Origin: Arthrobacter agilis | GTDB taxonomy: Bacteria > Actinomycetota > Actinomycetes > Actinomycetales > Micrococcaceae | Assembly (NCBI RefSeq): GCF_006494655.1 | Contig: NZ_VHIM01000008.1 | Location: forward strand, 62,001 to 126,000 | Direction of reading: 5' to 3' | Length of the DNA stretch: 64,000 nt | The notes under the pieces: generated by a model | What the model was told of the DNA's origin: nothing | What the model saw: the letters and a program-made list of their open reading frames with translations, nothing else | Databases searched by the model: none | Program-made: the position numbers and the translations under genes | In this document: piece by piece, positions 32,844 to 42,167 of the stretch | Layout of the letters: each line of letters begins with the position of its first letter | Numbering within the stretch: position 1 is the stretch's first letter

Positions 32844-33743
32844 ATGGACTTCACCGGCCTGATCGCCTACCCCATCACCCCCTTCCTCGACGACGGCTCG
32901 GTCGCCGTCCAGGAACTCCGCGGCCTCGTCGACGCACTGGTCCCGACGGGGGTCGACGGGCTGACCGTCCTCGGATCCTCCGGAAGCTTCGCCTACCTCG
33001 ACCGGGCGGAACGGCGACTCGTCGCGAGGACCGCGATCGAGACGGTCGCGGGGCGCGTCCCGGTCGCGGTGGGCATCAGCGCGGTGGGTACGCGCGAGGT
33101 TCTGGAGGCCGCGGTCGACGCCGAGGCGGCGGGTGCCGCTGGCCTCGTCCTCTCGCCCGTCTCCTATGTCCCGCTCACGGATGACGAGGTGATGGCCCAG
33201 GTCCGTGCCGTCTGCGCCGAGTCCGGTCTGCCCGTCTGCCTGTACAACAACCCCGGTACCACCCAGTTCGACTACTCCCTCCCCGTGGTCGCCGAACTCG
33301 CAACCGTGCCCCGCGTGGTGGCCTTCAAGGACACGGCTCCCGACGCGGCCACCTTCAACGCCCGCCACGACGAGCTGGCGGGTCTCGTGCCTGCGGGCTT
33401 CAGCCACGGTGTCAGCGGGGACGCGCTGATGATGACGGGCGAGGTCGGGGCGGATGCCTGGCACAGCGGCCCGGCGGCACTGCTCCCCGCCTACTACGCC
33501 CGCCTGAGGTCCGCCGTCGTGGCGGGCGACCGGCAGGAGACGGAGCGTGTCCGCCAGGTCCTGGCGCCTCTGGTCGACCACGTCGCCGGGCTTCGGAAGA
33601 TCAGCGGCCTACACCTGCTGGCACGGGCCTGCGGCATCGCCGCGGGCGACCCGCGGCCCCCGCTGCTACCCAGCCCCGGGTCCGAACTGCGCGAGCTCGG
33701 CCGGCTCCTGGACGTGCTCGAGTCGACCTTCGGCGACGACTGA
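32844..33743 (+). CDS. Dihydrodipicolinate synthase family protein (class I aldolase/lyase)
   Basis: This 299-residue (beta/alpha)8 enzyme belongs to the DapA/NanA superfamily, which forms a Schiff base with pyruvate. Lys162 (VVAFKDT) is the likely Schiff-base lysine and Tyr134 (CLYNNPGT) the conserved catalytic tyrosine. The usual GTTGE substrate loop reads GSSGS at residues 44-48, so the second substrate is probably not aspartate semialdehyde; a different aldol or hydratase reaction is likely, and the true dapA is probably elsewhere. It is probably leaderless, and it lies alone between heme genes, converging on ctaA. Confidence 0.85.
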   Translation: MDFTGLIAYPITPFLDDGSVAVQELRGLVDALVPTGVDGLTVLGSSGSFAYLDRAERRLVARTAIETVAGRVPVAVGISAVGTREVLEAAVDAEAAGAAGLVLSPVSYVPLTDDEVMAQVRAVCAESGLPVCLYNNPGTTQFDYSLPVVAELATVPRVVAFKDTAPDAATFNARHDELAGLVPAGFSHGVSGDALMMTGEVGADAWHSGPAALLPAYYARLRSAVVAGDRQETERVRQVLAPLVDHVAGLRKISGLHLLARACGIAAGDPRPPLLPSPGSELRELGRLLDVLESTFGDD

Positions 33744-33861
33744 GGCGCACGCGGCCGGGGATGGTCGAGGGGCTGCCGGCGGACGGAACAGTCTCGATGA
33801 ACGCCGGACTACCCACGAACGCCGCCCGGGCAACGATGCGGGGGAGGGCAACCGAGGAGGG

Positions 33862-34833
33862 TCAGGCGACGGTCTGCGGGACCCTCGAATCGAGCGTCGT
33901 GCCGGGCAATGTCCGCTGTGTGGTTCCCGTGTACTGGGCGTGCACCGCAGCGGCCATGAGCAGGGACGCCCCGAGCATGTGGAGGGCCACGAGTGCGACG
34001 GGCAGGTGCAGGAAGTGCTGGGTGTAGCCGATGACGCCCTGGACCAGCACTACGGCGCCCAGTAGTACGAGGGCCTTCCGGAGTTTCGCGTGGACCCCCG
34101 AACGCCACACGACCACGAGGGCGAGGGCGACCGTGGCGACCAGCAGGTAGACCGGGAGCGCATGGAACCGCGTCACGAGGTCGGAGTCCAGCCCGTTGCG
34201 GGCGGCGCCGTGATCGCCCGCGTGCGGCCCGGAGCCCGTCACGACCACGCCGAGGACGATCGCGATCGAGGTCAGCACCGTGGAGGTGACGAGCAGCTGC
34301 CGGAGGAGCGGAGGTGCGGCCGGTGCACGCCCGAGCGCGTGCTGCGCCGCACTCAGGCGGGCACGGTTGACGAGGACGGTCGCCAGCGCCACAAGGACCA
34401 TCGAGACGATGAAGTGCAGTCCCACGATCCAGGGGTTGAGGCCGGTCCAGACGGTGATGCCGCCGATCACGGCCTGCGCCGGGATGCCCAGGAACAGGCC
34501 GATCGACAACCGGAACAGGTCCTTCCGCCCGCGGCGCAGGCGGAGCAGGGACACGATCATGGCGACGGCGATGATGACGAGCACGAAGGTCAGCAGCCTG
34601 TTCCCGAACTCGATCACCCCGTGGAAGCCCATCTCCGGGGTGGTGACGATCGAGTCGGCCGTGCAGCGCGGCCACTCCGGACACCCGAGGCCGGAGGCCG
34701 TCAGGCGCACGGCACCGCCGGTGACGACGATCGCGATCTGCGAGACGAGCGACGCGACGGCGAGGCGCCGGACCAGCGGGGTGGTGTCCCGGGGCAGGCC
34801 CTGCATCAGGCGGGTGGTCAGCGGAAAGGTCAT
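33862..34833 (-). CDS. ctaA: Heme A synthase (COX15/CtaA)
   Basis: CtaA oxidises heme O to heme A for aa3-type cytochrome oxidase. The 323-residue membrane protein has about eight hydrophobic helices, the extracytoplasmic cysteine pair Cys51/Cys57 (SGLGCPEWPRC) known from Gram-positive CtaA, and heme-ligand histidines in EMGFHGVIEFGNRL, GLHFIVS, TRFHALP and ALHMLGA. The ATG at 34833 has GGAG eight bases upstream, inside the end of the permease gene, whose stop is four bases away. It is the last gene of a three-gene operon with the ABC transporter. Confidence 0.94.
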   Translation of the reverse strand: MTFPLTTRLMQGLPRDTTPLVRRLAVASLVSQIAIVVTGGAVRLTASGLGCPEWPRCTADSIVTTPEMGFHGVIEFGNRLLTFVLVIIAVAMIVSLLRLRRGRKDLFRLSIGLFLGIPAQAVIGGITVWTGLNPWIVGLHFIVSMVLVALATVLVNRARLSAAQHALGRAPAAPPLLRQLLVTSTVLTSIAIVLGVVVTGSGPHAGDHGAARNGLDSDLVTRFHALPVYLLVATVALALVVVWRSGVHAKLRKALVLLGAVVLVQGVIGYTQHFLHLPVALVALHMLGASLLMAAAVHAQYTGTTQRTLPGTTLDSRVPQTVA

Positions 34834-34837
34834 GACT

Positions 34838-35662
34838 TCAGCTCCATTTGAACCAGCGGATGGCGGCCAGACTGGCGACAGTGGCCCAGGCGAGGAGCAC
34901 CAGGCACGCGACGGGATCGAGGGAGCCGTCCACAAGGGCGCTCCGCAGTCCGTCGCCCAGGGCGGCGGACGGCAGGACGGCGACGAACGGCTCGACGGCG
35001 GCGGGAAGTGCGGACGCCGGGAGGATGACGCCACCGGCCGCGGCGAGGAGGATCCACACCAGGTTGGTGACGGCCAGAGTGGCCTCGGGGCGGAGGGTGC
35101 CCGCCACGAGGAGGCCCAGCGCGGTGAAGGCCGCGGACCCCACGAGCAGCAGGAGTGCCGCACCCGGGATTCCGACGGTCCGCGGCTCCCAGCCCAGGAG
35201 CACGGCGGTGCCTCCGATCACCACGAGCTGGACCCCGAGGACCCCGGCGACGGCGACGGCTTTGCCGAGGATCAGTCCGGAGCGGCCCAGGGGCGTCGTG
35301 GAGAGAAACCGGAGCACACCGTAGCGTCGGTCGAAGCCGGTGGCGATCCCCTGCCCGGTGAAGGCGGTGGACATGGTGCAGAGGGCGAGGACGCCGGGTG
35401 CTGCGACATCGATCCGGCTGGGGCCGAAGCCGTCCAGCAGGGGAGTGATGACGAGGGCCACGAGGGCGAGCAGCGGCAGGACGATCGCGAGGACCAGCTG
35501 CTCGCCGTTGCGCAGCATGGCCAGGGCCTCGTACCTGCCGTGCCGCAGGACCCGGGCGGCGAGGGACGCCGCGGCGTCCGTCGCCGGGCCGCTCCCTGCG
35601 GCGTGCGGCGCCACCGACGCGGAGGTGCCGGGCGCCCCGGGCGTTGCCGGATCAGCCGTCAT
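34838..35662 (-). CDS. ABC-2 type transporter permease
   Basis: This 274-residue protein has six hydrophobic segments after a 35-residue, Ala/Pro-rich cytoplasmic N-terminus, in the ABC-2 permease pattern (RNGEQLVLAIVLPLLALVAL at the first helix, FLSTTPLGRSGLILGKA in the coupling-helix region). It overlaps the ATPase gene upstream by four bases (ATGA) and runs into ctaA. In mycobacteria the corresponding genes also sit between ctaA and sufR, and the substrate is unknown; context points to heme or cytochrome oxidase assembly. Confidence 0.9.
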   Translation of the reverse strand: MTADPATPGAPGTSASVAPHAAGSGPATDAAASLAARVLRHGRYEALAMLRNGEQLVLAIVLPLLALVALVITPLLDGFGPSRIDVAAPGVLALCTMSTAFTGQGIATGFDRRYGVLRFLSTTPLGRSGLILGKAVAVAGVLGVQLVVIGGTAVLLGWEPRTVGIPGAALLLLVGSAAFTALGLLVAGTLRPEATLAVTNLVWILLAAAGGVILPASALPAAVEPFVAVLPSAALGDGLRSALVDGSLDPVACLVLLAWATVASLAAIRWFKWS

Positions 35663-36609
35663 CGGATGCTCCGTCCCGAGATGTCGAGGAAGACGTCCTC
35701 CAGTGAGCGGGGCGCCAGGGCGATGGTGCTCGGCATGACACCGCAGTCCGTCCACCACGTTGCCAGCCGGGCCACGTCGTTCGCCGTCAGGACGCCGCGG
35801 AGGACGTAGTGGCCGGGTTCGGCCTCGAGCTGGTGGAGATGCGGCAGGAGATCTGGTGGGAGCGTGAGGCCGGGGAGGGTCTCGAAGCGGAGTTCGCGCA
35901 CGCCGTCGGCGTCCGTCTCGGCCGTCAGCTCCGCGACGGTGCCCTCGGCGACGGTGCGCCCACCCTCGATGATGTAGACGTAGTCGGCGAGTCGCTGGGC
36001 GTCGTCGAGGAGGTGGGTGGTCAGGATGACCGCGAGCCCGTCCGCGCGCAGCTCGCGGATGAGGTCGAACACGATGGTGCGGGACTGTGGGTCGAGGCCC
36101 GCGCTCGGTTCGTCGAGGAACACGACCTCGGGGCGTCCCACGAGCGCGCAGGCGAGCGCGAGTCGCTGCTTCTGGCCTCCGGACAGCCTGCGGATGGAGA
36201 CCGCGCCGAAGTCGTCGATCCCCAGCCGCTCGGCGAGGGCCCCGACCGGCAGCGGCGAGCTGTACATGGACGCGACGTGGCGCAGGAGGGCCAGGGGCCT
36301 GACCGACGGCGGAAGCCCGCCGTCCTGCAGCATCACGCCGACCCGGGCACGGAGCTGCGGAGACGCGCGGGAGGGGTCCTCGCCCAGGAGGCGTACCGTA
36401 CCGCCGTCCGCCCGCTGCAGGCCCTGGGCGCATTCGAGCGTGGTGGTCTTCCCGGCGCCGTTGGCGCCGAGGAGCACCGTGACCGCGCCGTGCGACGCTC
36501 GCAGCCCGACGCCGTCGAGCACGCGGACCATGCGGCCGTCGAGGGCTCCGACGGGACCGAAGTCCTTGATCAGGCCGTCGATCTCGAGGGCGGGGGCAGT
36601 GGGCGACAC
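35659..36609 (-). CDS. ABC transporter ATP-binding protein
   Basis: This 316-residue ATPase has Walker A GANGAGKTT near residue 49, signature LSGGQKQRL near residue 142, Walker B VVFLDEPSAGLD near residue 162, and the switch histidine in LTTHLLDD near residue 197. The C-terminal 90 residues form an extra domain like those of drug or heme exporters (CcmA/DrrA type). The GTG at 36609 lies six bases after a TAGAAT -10, so the operon mRNA is probably leaderless. It pairs with the ABC-2 permease and ctaA downstream. Confidence 0.92.
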   Translation of the reverse strand: MSPTAPALEIDGLIKDFGPVGALDGRMVRVLDGVGLRASHGAVTVLLGANGAGKTTTLECAQGLQRADGGTVRLLGEDPSRASPQLRARVGVMLQDGGLPPSVRPLALLRHVASMYSSPLPVGALAERLGIDDFGAVSIRRLSGGQKQRLALACALVGRPEVVFLDEPSAGLDPQSRTIVFDLIRELRADGLAVILTTHLLDDAQRLADYVYIIEGGRTVAEGTVAELTAETDADGVRELRFETLPGLTLPPDLLPHLHQLEAEPGHYVLRGVLTANDVARLATWWTDCGVMPSTIALAPRSLEDVFLDISGRSIR

Positions 36610-36615
36610 ACTCTT

Positions 36616-36621
36616 ATTCTA
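36616..36621 (-). promoter_or_regulatory. -10 hexamer of leaderless promoter (ABC-ctaA operon)
   Basis: TAGAAT on the minus strand, then six bases, then the GTG at 36609. Confidence 0.6.
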
Positions 36622-36690
36622 CGCCAGGTAGTAGTCACTGGGGCGGCCCCGATGGGTAGCCTCGCCTAAGTGGTGGGGCGGAATACATTA

Positions 36691-36720
36691 GGTCATGATT
36701 GTGTTGTGTATTTGGTGACC
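36691..36720. promoter_or_regulatory. Inverted half-sites in the suf promoter region
   Basis: GGTCA (36691-36695) and TGACC (36716-36720) flank an AT-rich 20-base segment containing the likely suf promoter. This could be a SufR operator or a second regulator's site; the arms are short, so the call is tentative. Confidence 0.3.
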
Positions 36721-36737
36721 GACGTGAGGAGTGGACA

Positions 36738-37646
36738 GTGAGCGTTTCCCCCCGCCCAGCCACTCCCGACCGTACGGCGCAGATCGTCTCACCCGATCCT
36801 GACGAGCGGACGCGGGACCGCGTCCTCGCCGCAGTGCTCGAGCGGGGACCGGTGAGCGCGGCCGAACTCGGGGACACGCTCGGTTTCACTCCCGCGGCGA
36901 TGCGGCGGCACCTCGACGCGCTCTCCGGCGACGGTCTCATCGAGGTCAAGCGCGCGCGCAGCTCCGCCGCGGGAGCGGGCCGGCCGGCTAGACGCTATGT
37001 CCTGAGCCAGCGCGGGCAGGCCAGGATGGGCAACGACTACCTCGACATCGCCACCGCGGCGCTGGTACAGCTCGGCGAGGCAGCGGGTCCCGCAGCCATC
37101 GAGGAATTCGCGCGGACGCGATTCTCCGGCATGGAGGAGCGCTACCGGCCGATCGTCGAGGCGGCAGGCCCGGAACTCGAGGATCGGGCGGGGGCCCTTG
37201 CAGCCGCACTCAGCGCCGATGGCTTCGTCGGGTCGACGAAGACCGTCGGCCCACGCCCACCCCGTGCTCCCCGGCCTCTGCACACCCCGGTCGCGTCCCC
37301 CTTCCCCTCCGTGCAGGCGCAGCCCGGCCGGCCGGTCATGCTGAGCGTCCAGCTGTGCCAGGGGCACTGTCCCATCCAGGAGCTGGCGTCGGCCTTCCCC
37401 GCCTTCTGCGAGCAGGAGACCCGAGTCTTCTCGCGGTTGCTCGGCGTCGACGTCAGGCGCCTCTCCACGCTGGCAGCCGGCGGGCACGTCTGCACCACCC
37501 ACATTCCCCTGGGACGGACGACGGCGGCACCAGCCGCACCGGTCACCCCGGACGCTCCCGGTGACGCCGCTCCTGCGGCTCCGCCGGGTGTCGCACCGCC
37601 CAGCCATCCAGCAACCTCTTCTATCCATCAGCAAGGAAGGCCGTGA
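36738..37646 (+). CDS. sufR: SufR-type iron-sulfur transcriptional regulator
   Basis: This 302-residue winged helix-turn-helix repressor of the suf operon senses cluster supply with its own Fe-S cluster. The DNA-binding domain covers residues 25-92 ([24 protein letters not shown]). The C-terminal domain has four cysteines, Cys207, Cys211, Cys224 and Cys252, suitable for cluster binding (CQGHCPI...FCEQET...CTTH). Proline-rich stretches at residues 170-200 and 265-300 are extra. The GTG at 36738 has GAGGAG upstream. Its stop overlaps the sufB start, so it is autoregulated with the operon. Confidence 0.92.
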   Translation: MSVSPRPATPDRTAQIVSPDPDERTRDRVLAAVLERGPVSAAELGDTLGFTPAAMRRHLDALSGDGLIEVKRARSSAAGAGRPARRYVLSQRGQARMGNDYLDIATAALVQLGEAAGPAAIEEFARTRFSGMEERYRPIVEAAGPELEDRAGALAAALSADGFVGSTKTVGPRPPRAPRPLHTPVASPFPSVQAQPGRPVMLSVQLCQGHCPIQELASAFPAFCEQETRVFSRLLGVDVRRLSTLAAGGHVCTTHIPLGRTTAAPAAPVTPDAPGDAAPAAPPGVAPPSHPATSSIHQQGRP

Positions 37647-39118
37647 TGACGGATCAAGTAGACCGCAAGCCAGCCGCGTCGGCAGTGCCGGAGTCGGTGA
37701 TCAGCGACATCCTGGAGAAAAACCCGGAGCTCGAGGGCATCGGTACCTACCAGTACGGCTGGGCCGACAAGAACGAGGCGAGCGACAACGCCCGCCGTGG
37801 CCTGAGCGAGGAAGTCGTCCGCGACATCTCCGCGAAGAAGAACGAGCCCGAATGGATGCTCGATCTCCGCCTGAAGGGCCTCAAGTACTTCGACCGCAAG
37901 CCCATGCCGGCGTGGGGTGCAGATCTCTCCGGCATCGACTTCGACAACATCAAGTACTTCGTGCGCTCCACGGAGAAGCAGGCCAACACGTGGGAGGACC
38001 TCCCCGAGGACATCCGCAACACCTACGAGAAGCTCGGCATCCCCGAGGCGGAGCGCGCCCGTCTCGTCTCCGGCGTCGCCGCCCAGTACGAGTCCGAGGT
38101 GGTGTACCACCAGCTGCGCGAGGACCTCGAGCGCCAGGGCGTCCTCTTCCTCGACACGGACACCGCGCTGCGCGAGCATCCGGAGATCTTCAAGGAGTAC
38201 TTTGGCACCATCATCCCGGTCGGCGACAACAAGTTCGCGTCGCTGAACACGGCCGTCTGGTCCGGCGGCTCCTTCGTCTACGTCCCGAAGGGCGTCCACG
38301 TCGAGATCCCGCTCCAGGCCTATTTCCGCATCAACACGGAGAACATGGGCCAGTTCGAGCGCACGCTCATCATCGCGGACGAGGATTCCTACGTGCACTA
38401 CATCGAGGGCTGCACGGCCCCGATCTACACCTCGGACTCCCTGCACTCGGCCGTCGTCGAGATCGTGGTGAAGAAGGGCGCACGCGTCCGCTACACCACC
38501 ATCCAGAACTGGTCGAACAACGTGTACAACCTCGTCACCAAGCGGGCCATCGCCCACGAGGGCGCCACCATGGAGTGGATCGACGGCAACATCGGGTCGA
38601 AGGTCACCATGAAGTACCCGGCCGTGTACCTCGTCGGCGAGCACGCCAAGGGTGAGACGCTCTCCATCGCCTTCGCCGGCGAGGGGCAGCACCAGGACAC
38701 CGGGTCGAAGATGGTGCACATCGCCCCGAACACGAAGTCCTCCATCATCTCGAAGTCCGTGGCCCGCGGTGGTGGTCGTGCCGCCTACCGTGGGCTCGTC
38801 CAGGTCCGCGACGGTGCCAAGCACTCGGCCAACACTGTGCGCTGCGACGCGCTGCTCGTGGACACCATCTCGCGCTCGGACACCTACCCGTACGTGGACA
38901 TCCGCGAGGACGACGTCACCATGGGACACGAGGCGACGGTCTCCCGCGTCAGCGAGGAGCAGCTGTTCTACCTGATGTCCCGCGGCCTGCCCGAGGACGA
39001 GGCCATGGCCATGATCGTGCGCGGCTTCATCGAGCCGATCGCGCGTGAACTGCCCATGGAGTACGCCCTCGAGCTGAACCGCCTGATCGAACTGCAGATG
39101 GAAGGGGCCGTAGGCTAG
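37646..39118 (+). CDS. sufB: Fe-S cluster assembly protein SufB
   Basis: SufB is the scaffold core of the SufBCD complex. The 490-residue product shows [24 protein letters not shown] near residue 190, the conserved cysteine-containing EGCTAPIY near residue 250, and a late RCDALL cysteine near residue 395, followed by [14 protein letters not shown]. The ATG at 37646 is chosen because AAGGAAGG is five bases upstream; a GTG at 37643 is equally in frame. The start overlaps the sufR stop by one base. Confidence 0.97.
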   Translation: MTDQVDRKPAASAVPESVISDILEKNPELEGIGTYQYGWADKNEASDNARRGLSEEVVRDISAKKNEPEWMLDLRLKGLKYFDRKPMPAWGADLSGIDFDNIKYFVRSTEKQANTWEDLPEDIRNTYEKLGIPEAERARLVSGVAAQYESEVVYHQLREDLERQGVLFLDTDTALREHPEIFKEYFGTIIPVGDNKFASLNTAVWSGGSFVYVPKGVHVEIPLQAYFRINTENMGQFERTLIIADEDSYVHYIEGCTAPIYTSDSLHSAVVEIVVKKGARVRYTTIQNWSNNVYNLVTKRAIAHEGATMEWIDGNIGSKVTMKYPAVYLVGEHAKGETLSIAFAGEGQHQDTGSKMVHIAPNTKSSIISKSVARGGGRAAYRGLVQVRDGAKHSANTVRCDALLVDTISRSDTYPYVDIREDDVTMGHEATVSRVSEEQLFYLMSRGLPEDEAMAMIVRGFIEPIARELPMEYALELNRLIELQMEGAVG

Positions 39119-39120
39119 CA

Positions 39121-40446
39121 ATGGCTGAGACCACCCACACGGAAATATCACCCGACACCCCTCTCGACGGCGAGCTCGGCGAACTCGACGAGAAGGCCCG
39201 ACTCGGGGCTCCCTCCGGGGAACGCGCCGTGATCGACGGCTTCACCGAGGAAGGCGAGCGCCTCCCCGGAGGAGACGACGGCACGGAGCAGCTGGGCTTC
39301 AAGAAGCACAGCCACGGCAACGCGCCCGTGATCCCGGAGGCCTCCCGAGGCGAGCGGCGCAGGTCCTTCGACATCGCGGACTTCCCGACCCTCACGGGCC
39401 TCGAGGAGGACTGGCGCTTCACGCCGTTGAAGCGGCTGCGCGGCCTGCACACCGAGGCACTCTCCGGTACCGCACCGGCCGTCGAGGTCACGGGTGCCGG
39501 CAATGTCACGGTCGAGACCGTGGGTCGCGACGACGTCCGGCTGGGTGCCTCGGCTACCCCCGAGGACCGCGTGTCCGCGGCAGCGTGGAACGCCTTCGGC
39601 GACGCCACGGTGATCACGATCCCGAAGGAGACGGTGGCCGACGGCGAGGTGATGGTCAGCGTCAGGGGAGCGCACGCGGAGGCGGCAGCCCAGCACCTCC
39701 TCATCGAGGCGAAGGCCTTCTCGAAGGCCGTCGTCGTGCTCGACCACCAGGGTTCGGCAACGCTGGCGCAGAACGTCGAGATCGTGGTCGGCGACGGCGC
39801 GGAACTGACGGTCGTCAGCGTCCAGGAATGGGACGACGACGCCGTGCACGTCTCCTCGCAGCAGGCCAAGGTGGGCCGCGACGCCCGCTACAAGCATGTG
39901 GTCGTCAGCCTCGGCGGCGACCTCGTGCGCCTCACGCCGTCGTCGATCTTCACCGCGCCCGGTGCCGAGGTGGAGATGTACGGGCTGTACTTCGCGGATG
40001 CAGGCCAGCACCTGGAGCAGCGCCTCCTCGTGGACCACGCCGTGCCCAACTGCAAGTCCCGGGTCACCTACAAGGGGGCACTGCAGGGCGACGACGCGCA
40101 CACCGTCTGGGTGGGCGACGTCCTCATCCGCAAGGCCGCCGAGGGTACGGACACCTACGAGACCAACCGCAACCTGATCCTCACGGACGGCGCGCGCTCG
40201 GACTCGGTGCCGAACCTGGAGATCGAGACGGGCCTGATCGAGGGTGCCGGCCACGCCAGCGCCACGGGCCGTTTCGACGACGAGCACCTCTTCTACCTGA
40301 TGGCGCGCGGCATCCCCGAGAAGGCGGCCCGCCGTCTCGTGGTGCGCGGGTTCCTGAACGAGGTCATCCAGCAGATCAAGGTGCCGTCCCTCGAGGAGCG
40401 CCTGTCGGAGTCCGTCGAGCGCGAGCTCGCGGCGGGCAACCTCTGA
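39121..40446 (+). CDS. sufD: Fe-S cluster assembly protein SufD
   Basis: SufD forms the scaffold heterodimer with SufB. The 441-residue protein has a variable acidic N-terminal 90 residues, then a beta-helix core, and the C-terminal SufB/SufD signature HASATGRFDDEHLFYLMARGIPEKAAR near residue 385. It starts two bases after sufB and overlaps the Rieske gene by one base (TGATG). Confidence 0.96.
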   Translation: MAETTHTEISPDTPLDGELGELDEKARLGAPSGERAVIDGFTEEGERLPGGDDGTEQLGFKKHSHGNAPVIPEASRGERRRSFDIADFPTLTGLEEDWRFTPLKRLRGLHTEALSGTAPAVEVTGAGNVTVETVGRDDVRLGASATPEDRVSAAAWNAFGDATVITIPKETVADGEVMVSVRGAHAEAAAQHLLIEAKAFSKAVVVLDHQGSATLAQNVEIVVGDGAELTVVSVQEWDDDAVHVSSQQAKVGRDARYKHVVVSLGGDLVRLTPSSIFTAPGAEVEMYGLYFADAGQHLEQRLLVDHAVPNCKSRVTYKGALQGDDAHTVWVGDVLIRKAAEGTDTYETNRNLILTDGARSDSVPNLEIETGLIEGAGHASATGRFDDEHLFYLMARGIPEKAARRLVVRGFLNEVIQQIKVPSLEERLSESVERELAAGNL

Positions 40447-40805
40447 TGGCTGCGGAACCGAACGGCGAGCTGATCTGCAGTGTCGACGACATCCAGGTCA
40501 AGCAGGCGCTGCGCGTCCTGATCGACGACTACCCCGTCGCCGTCGTGCGTGACTCGGACGGGGAGATCCACGCCCTGGGGGACACCTGTTCCCATGCGGA
40601 CATCTCGCTCTCCGAGGGCGACGTCGAAGGGTGCGCGATCGAGTGCTGGGGGCACGGCTCCCAGTTCGATCTCCGCAGCGGGGCTCCGCTGCAGCTGCCG
40701 GCGTACGAACCCGTACCGGTCTTCGCACTCGAGGTCCACGAGGGCAACGTCTACGTCGACGTCACGACGGTCACCAACGGAGCGCCCGCGCCGCAGTTCG
40801 GCTGA
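40446..40805 (+). CDS. Rieske [2Fe-2S] ferredoxin-like protein
   Basis: This 119-residue soluble protein is a single Rieske domain. Ligands are Cys48 and His50 (CSH) and Cys67 and His70 (CWGH), with GSQFDLRSG after them as in ring-hydroxylating dioxygenase ferredoxins (bifunctional non-heme type). It is translationally coupled to sufD and precedes sufC by 72 bases. In this context it may supply electrons for cluster assembly or be an early client, rather than serving a dioxygenase; no oxygenase gene is near. Confidence 0.92.
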   Translation: MAAEPNGELICSVDDIQVKQALRVLIDDYPVAVVRDSDGEIHALGDTCSHADISLSEGDVEGCAIECWGHGSQFDLRSGAPLQLPAYEPVPVFALEVHEGNVYVDVTTVTNGAPAPQFG

Positions 40806-40877
40806 CGGGCCCCGCACCCACTTCCTGCACTCATCCTGCACTCTTCCTGGACAGCCAGGCGAAGGAGAACGAACACG

Positions 40878-41645
40878 ATGTCCACACTCGAAATCAAGGA
40901 CCTGCACGTCAGCATCGACACGGAGCAGGGCGTCATCCCGATCCTCAAGGGCGTCACGCTGACGATCAACACCGGCGAGACGCACGCGATCATGGGCCCG
41001 AACGGTTCGGGGAAGTCGACCCTAGCGTCGACCATCGCCGGCCACCCCCGCTACACCGTCGACAGCGGCTCCATCACCCTCGACGGTGAGGACGTGCTGT
41101 CCATGAGCGTCGACGAGCGGGCGCGCGCCGGACTCTTCCTCGCGATGCAGTACCCCGTCGAGGTCCCCGGCGTCACCATGACGAACTTCCTGCGCACGGC
41201 CAAGACCGCGCTCGACGGCGAGGCCCCGAGCCTGCGCCACTGGACCAAGGACGTCAAGACGGCCATGTCCGCGTTGCGCATCGACGCCGACTTCGCCCAG
41301 CGCAACGTCAACGAGGGCTTCTCGGGCGGCGAGAAGAAGCGCGTCGAGATCCTGCAGCTCGAGCTCTTCCGTCCCCGGTTCGCCATCCTCGACGAGACCG
41401 ACTCCGGCCTCGACGTCGACGCGCTCAAGGTCGTGTCGGAGGGCGTGAACCGCGAGCATTCGAAGGGCGAGATGGGCACGCTGCTCATCACGCACTACAC
41501 GCGGATCCTCCGCTACATCAAGCCCGACTTCGTGCACGTGTTCGTCGCCGGACGCATCGCCGAGCAGGGCGGGCCGGAACTCGCCGACCGCCTGGAGGAA
41601 GAGGGCTACGATCGATTCACGGCGCAGACCACGGTCGAGGCCTAG
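40878..41645 (+). CDS. sufC: Fe-S cluster assembly ATPase SufC
   Basis: SufC is the ABC-type ATPase of the SufBCD complex. The 255-residue product has Walker A GPNGSGKST near residue 38, the SufC-specific signature FSGGEKKRVEILQ near residue 149, and Walker B AILDETDSGLD near residue 168, where DETDSG replaces the usual DEPT. AAGGAG lies nine bases before the ATG. Confidence 0.97.
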   Translation: MSTLEIKDLHVSIDTEQGVIPILKGVTLTINTGETHAIMGPNGSGKSTLASTIAGHPRYTVDSGSITLDGEDVLSMSVDERARAGLFLAMQYPVEVPGVTMTNFLRTAKTALDGEAPSLRHWTKDVKTAMSALRIDADFAQRNVNEGFSGGEKKRVEILQLELFRPRFAILDETDSGLDVDALKVVSEGVNREHSKGEMGTLLITHYTRILRYIKPDFVHVFVAGRIAEQGGPELADRLEEEGYDRFTAQTTVEA

Positions 41646-41710
41646 GACCACCACGAGTGCCGGCACCTGCGGGTGTCGCCGTGGAACACCGTTCGAAAGG
41701 AACACGTGCG

Positions 41711-42040
41711 ATGAGTGATGTACAGCAGGCGCCGACCGCGCTGGAGGACATCGAGGAAGCACTCCGCGATGTGATCGACCCGGAGCTGGGCGTGAACATC
41801 GTGGACCTCGGGCTCCTGTACGGCCTGACCTACGCGGAGGACGGCGCCCTCCTGATCGACATGACGCTCACGACGGCGGCCTGCCCCCTGACCGACGTGC
41901 TCGAGGAGCAGGTGGGCCAGGCCCTGGACGGCGTCGTCGACGAATGGCGCCTGAACTGGGTCTGGATGCCGCCGTGGGGTCCGGAGAAGATCACCGAGGA
42001 CGGCCGCGACCAGATGCGGGCGCTCGGCTTCAACATCTGA
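41711..42040 (+). CDS. sufT: SufT-like metal-sulfur cluster biosynthesis protein (DUF59/MIP18 family)
   Basis: This 109-residue protein aids iron-sulfur cluster delivery. It has the DUF59 core DPELGVNIVDLGLLYGL near residue 25 and the conserved cysteine in TTAACPLTDVLEEQV near residue 62. GAAAGGAAC precedes the ATG. It is the last gene of the suf operon; sufS and sufU, often found between sufC and sufT in actinobacteria, are absent here. Confidence 0.92.
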   Translation: MSDVQQAPTALEDIEEALRDVIDPELGVNIVDLGLLYGLTYAEDGALLIDMTLTTAACPLTDVLEEQVGQALDGVVDEWRLNWVWMPPWGPEKITEDGRDQMRALGFNI

Positions 42041-42092
42041 GCCATACCGGCTGAGCCCAGGCGGGCCGGTGCAGGGCCTAGGTGTTCGACAG

Positions 42093-42122
42093 GGGCGGTT
42101 CCGGTGACAGCCGGGGCCGCCC
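42093..42122. terminator. Hairpin between sufT and bioN
   Basis: GGGCGGTTCCGG (42093-42104) pairs with CCGGGGCCGCCC (42111-42122) including two G-U pairs, with a six-base loop. It lies between converging operons. Confidence 0.6.
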
Positions 42123-42167
42123 TTCGTCGCGCCGGGGGTCGTCGCGCGGGGGCTCCTCGGGGTTCCG

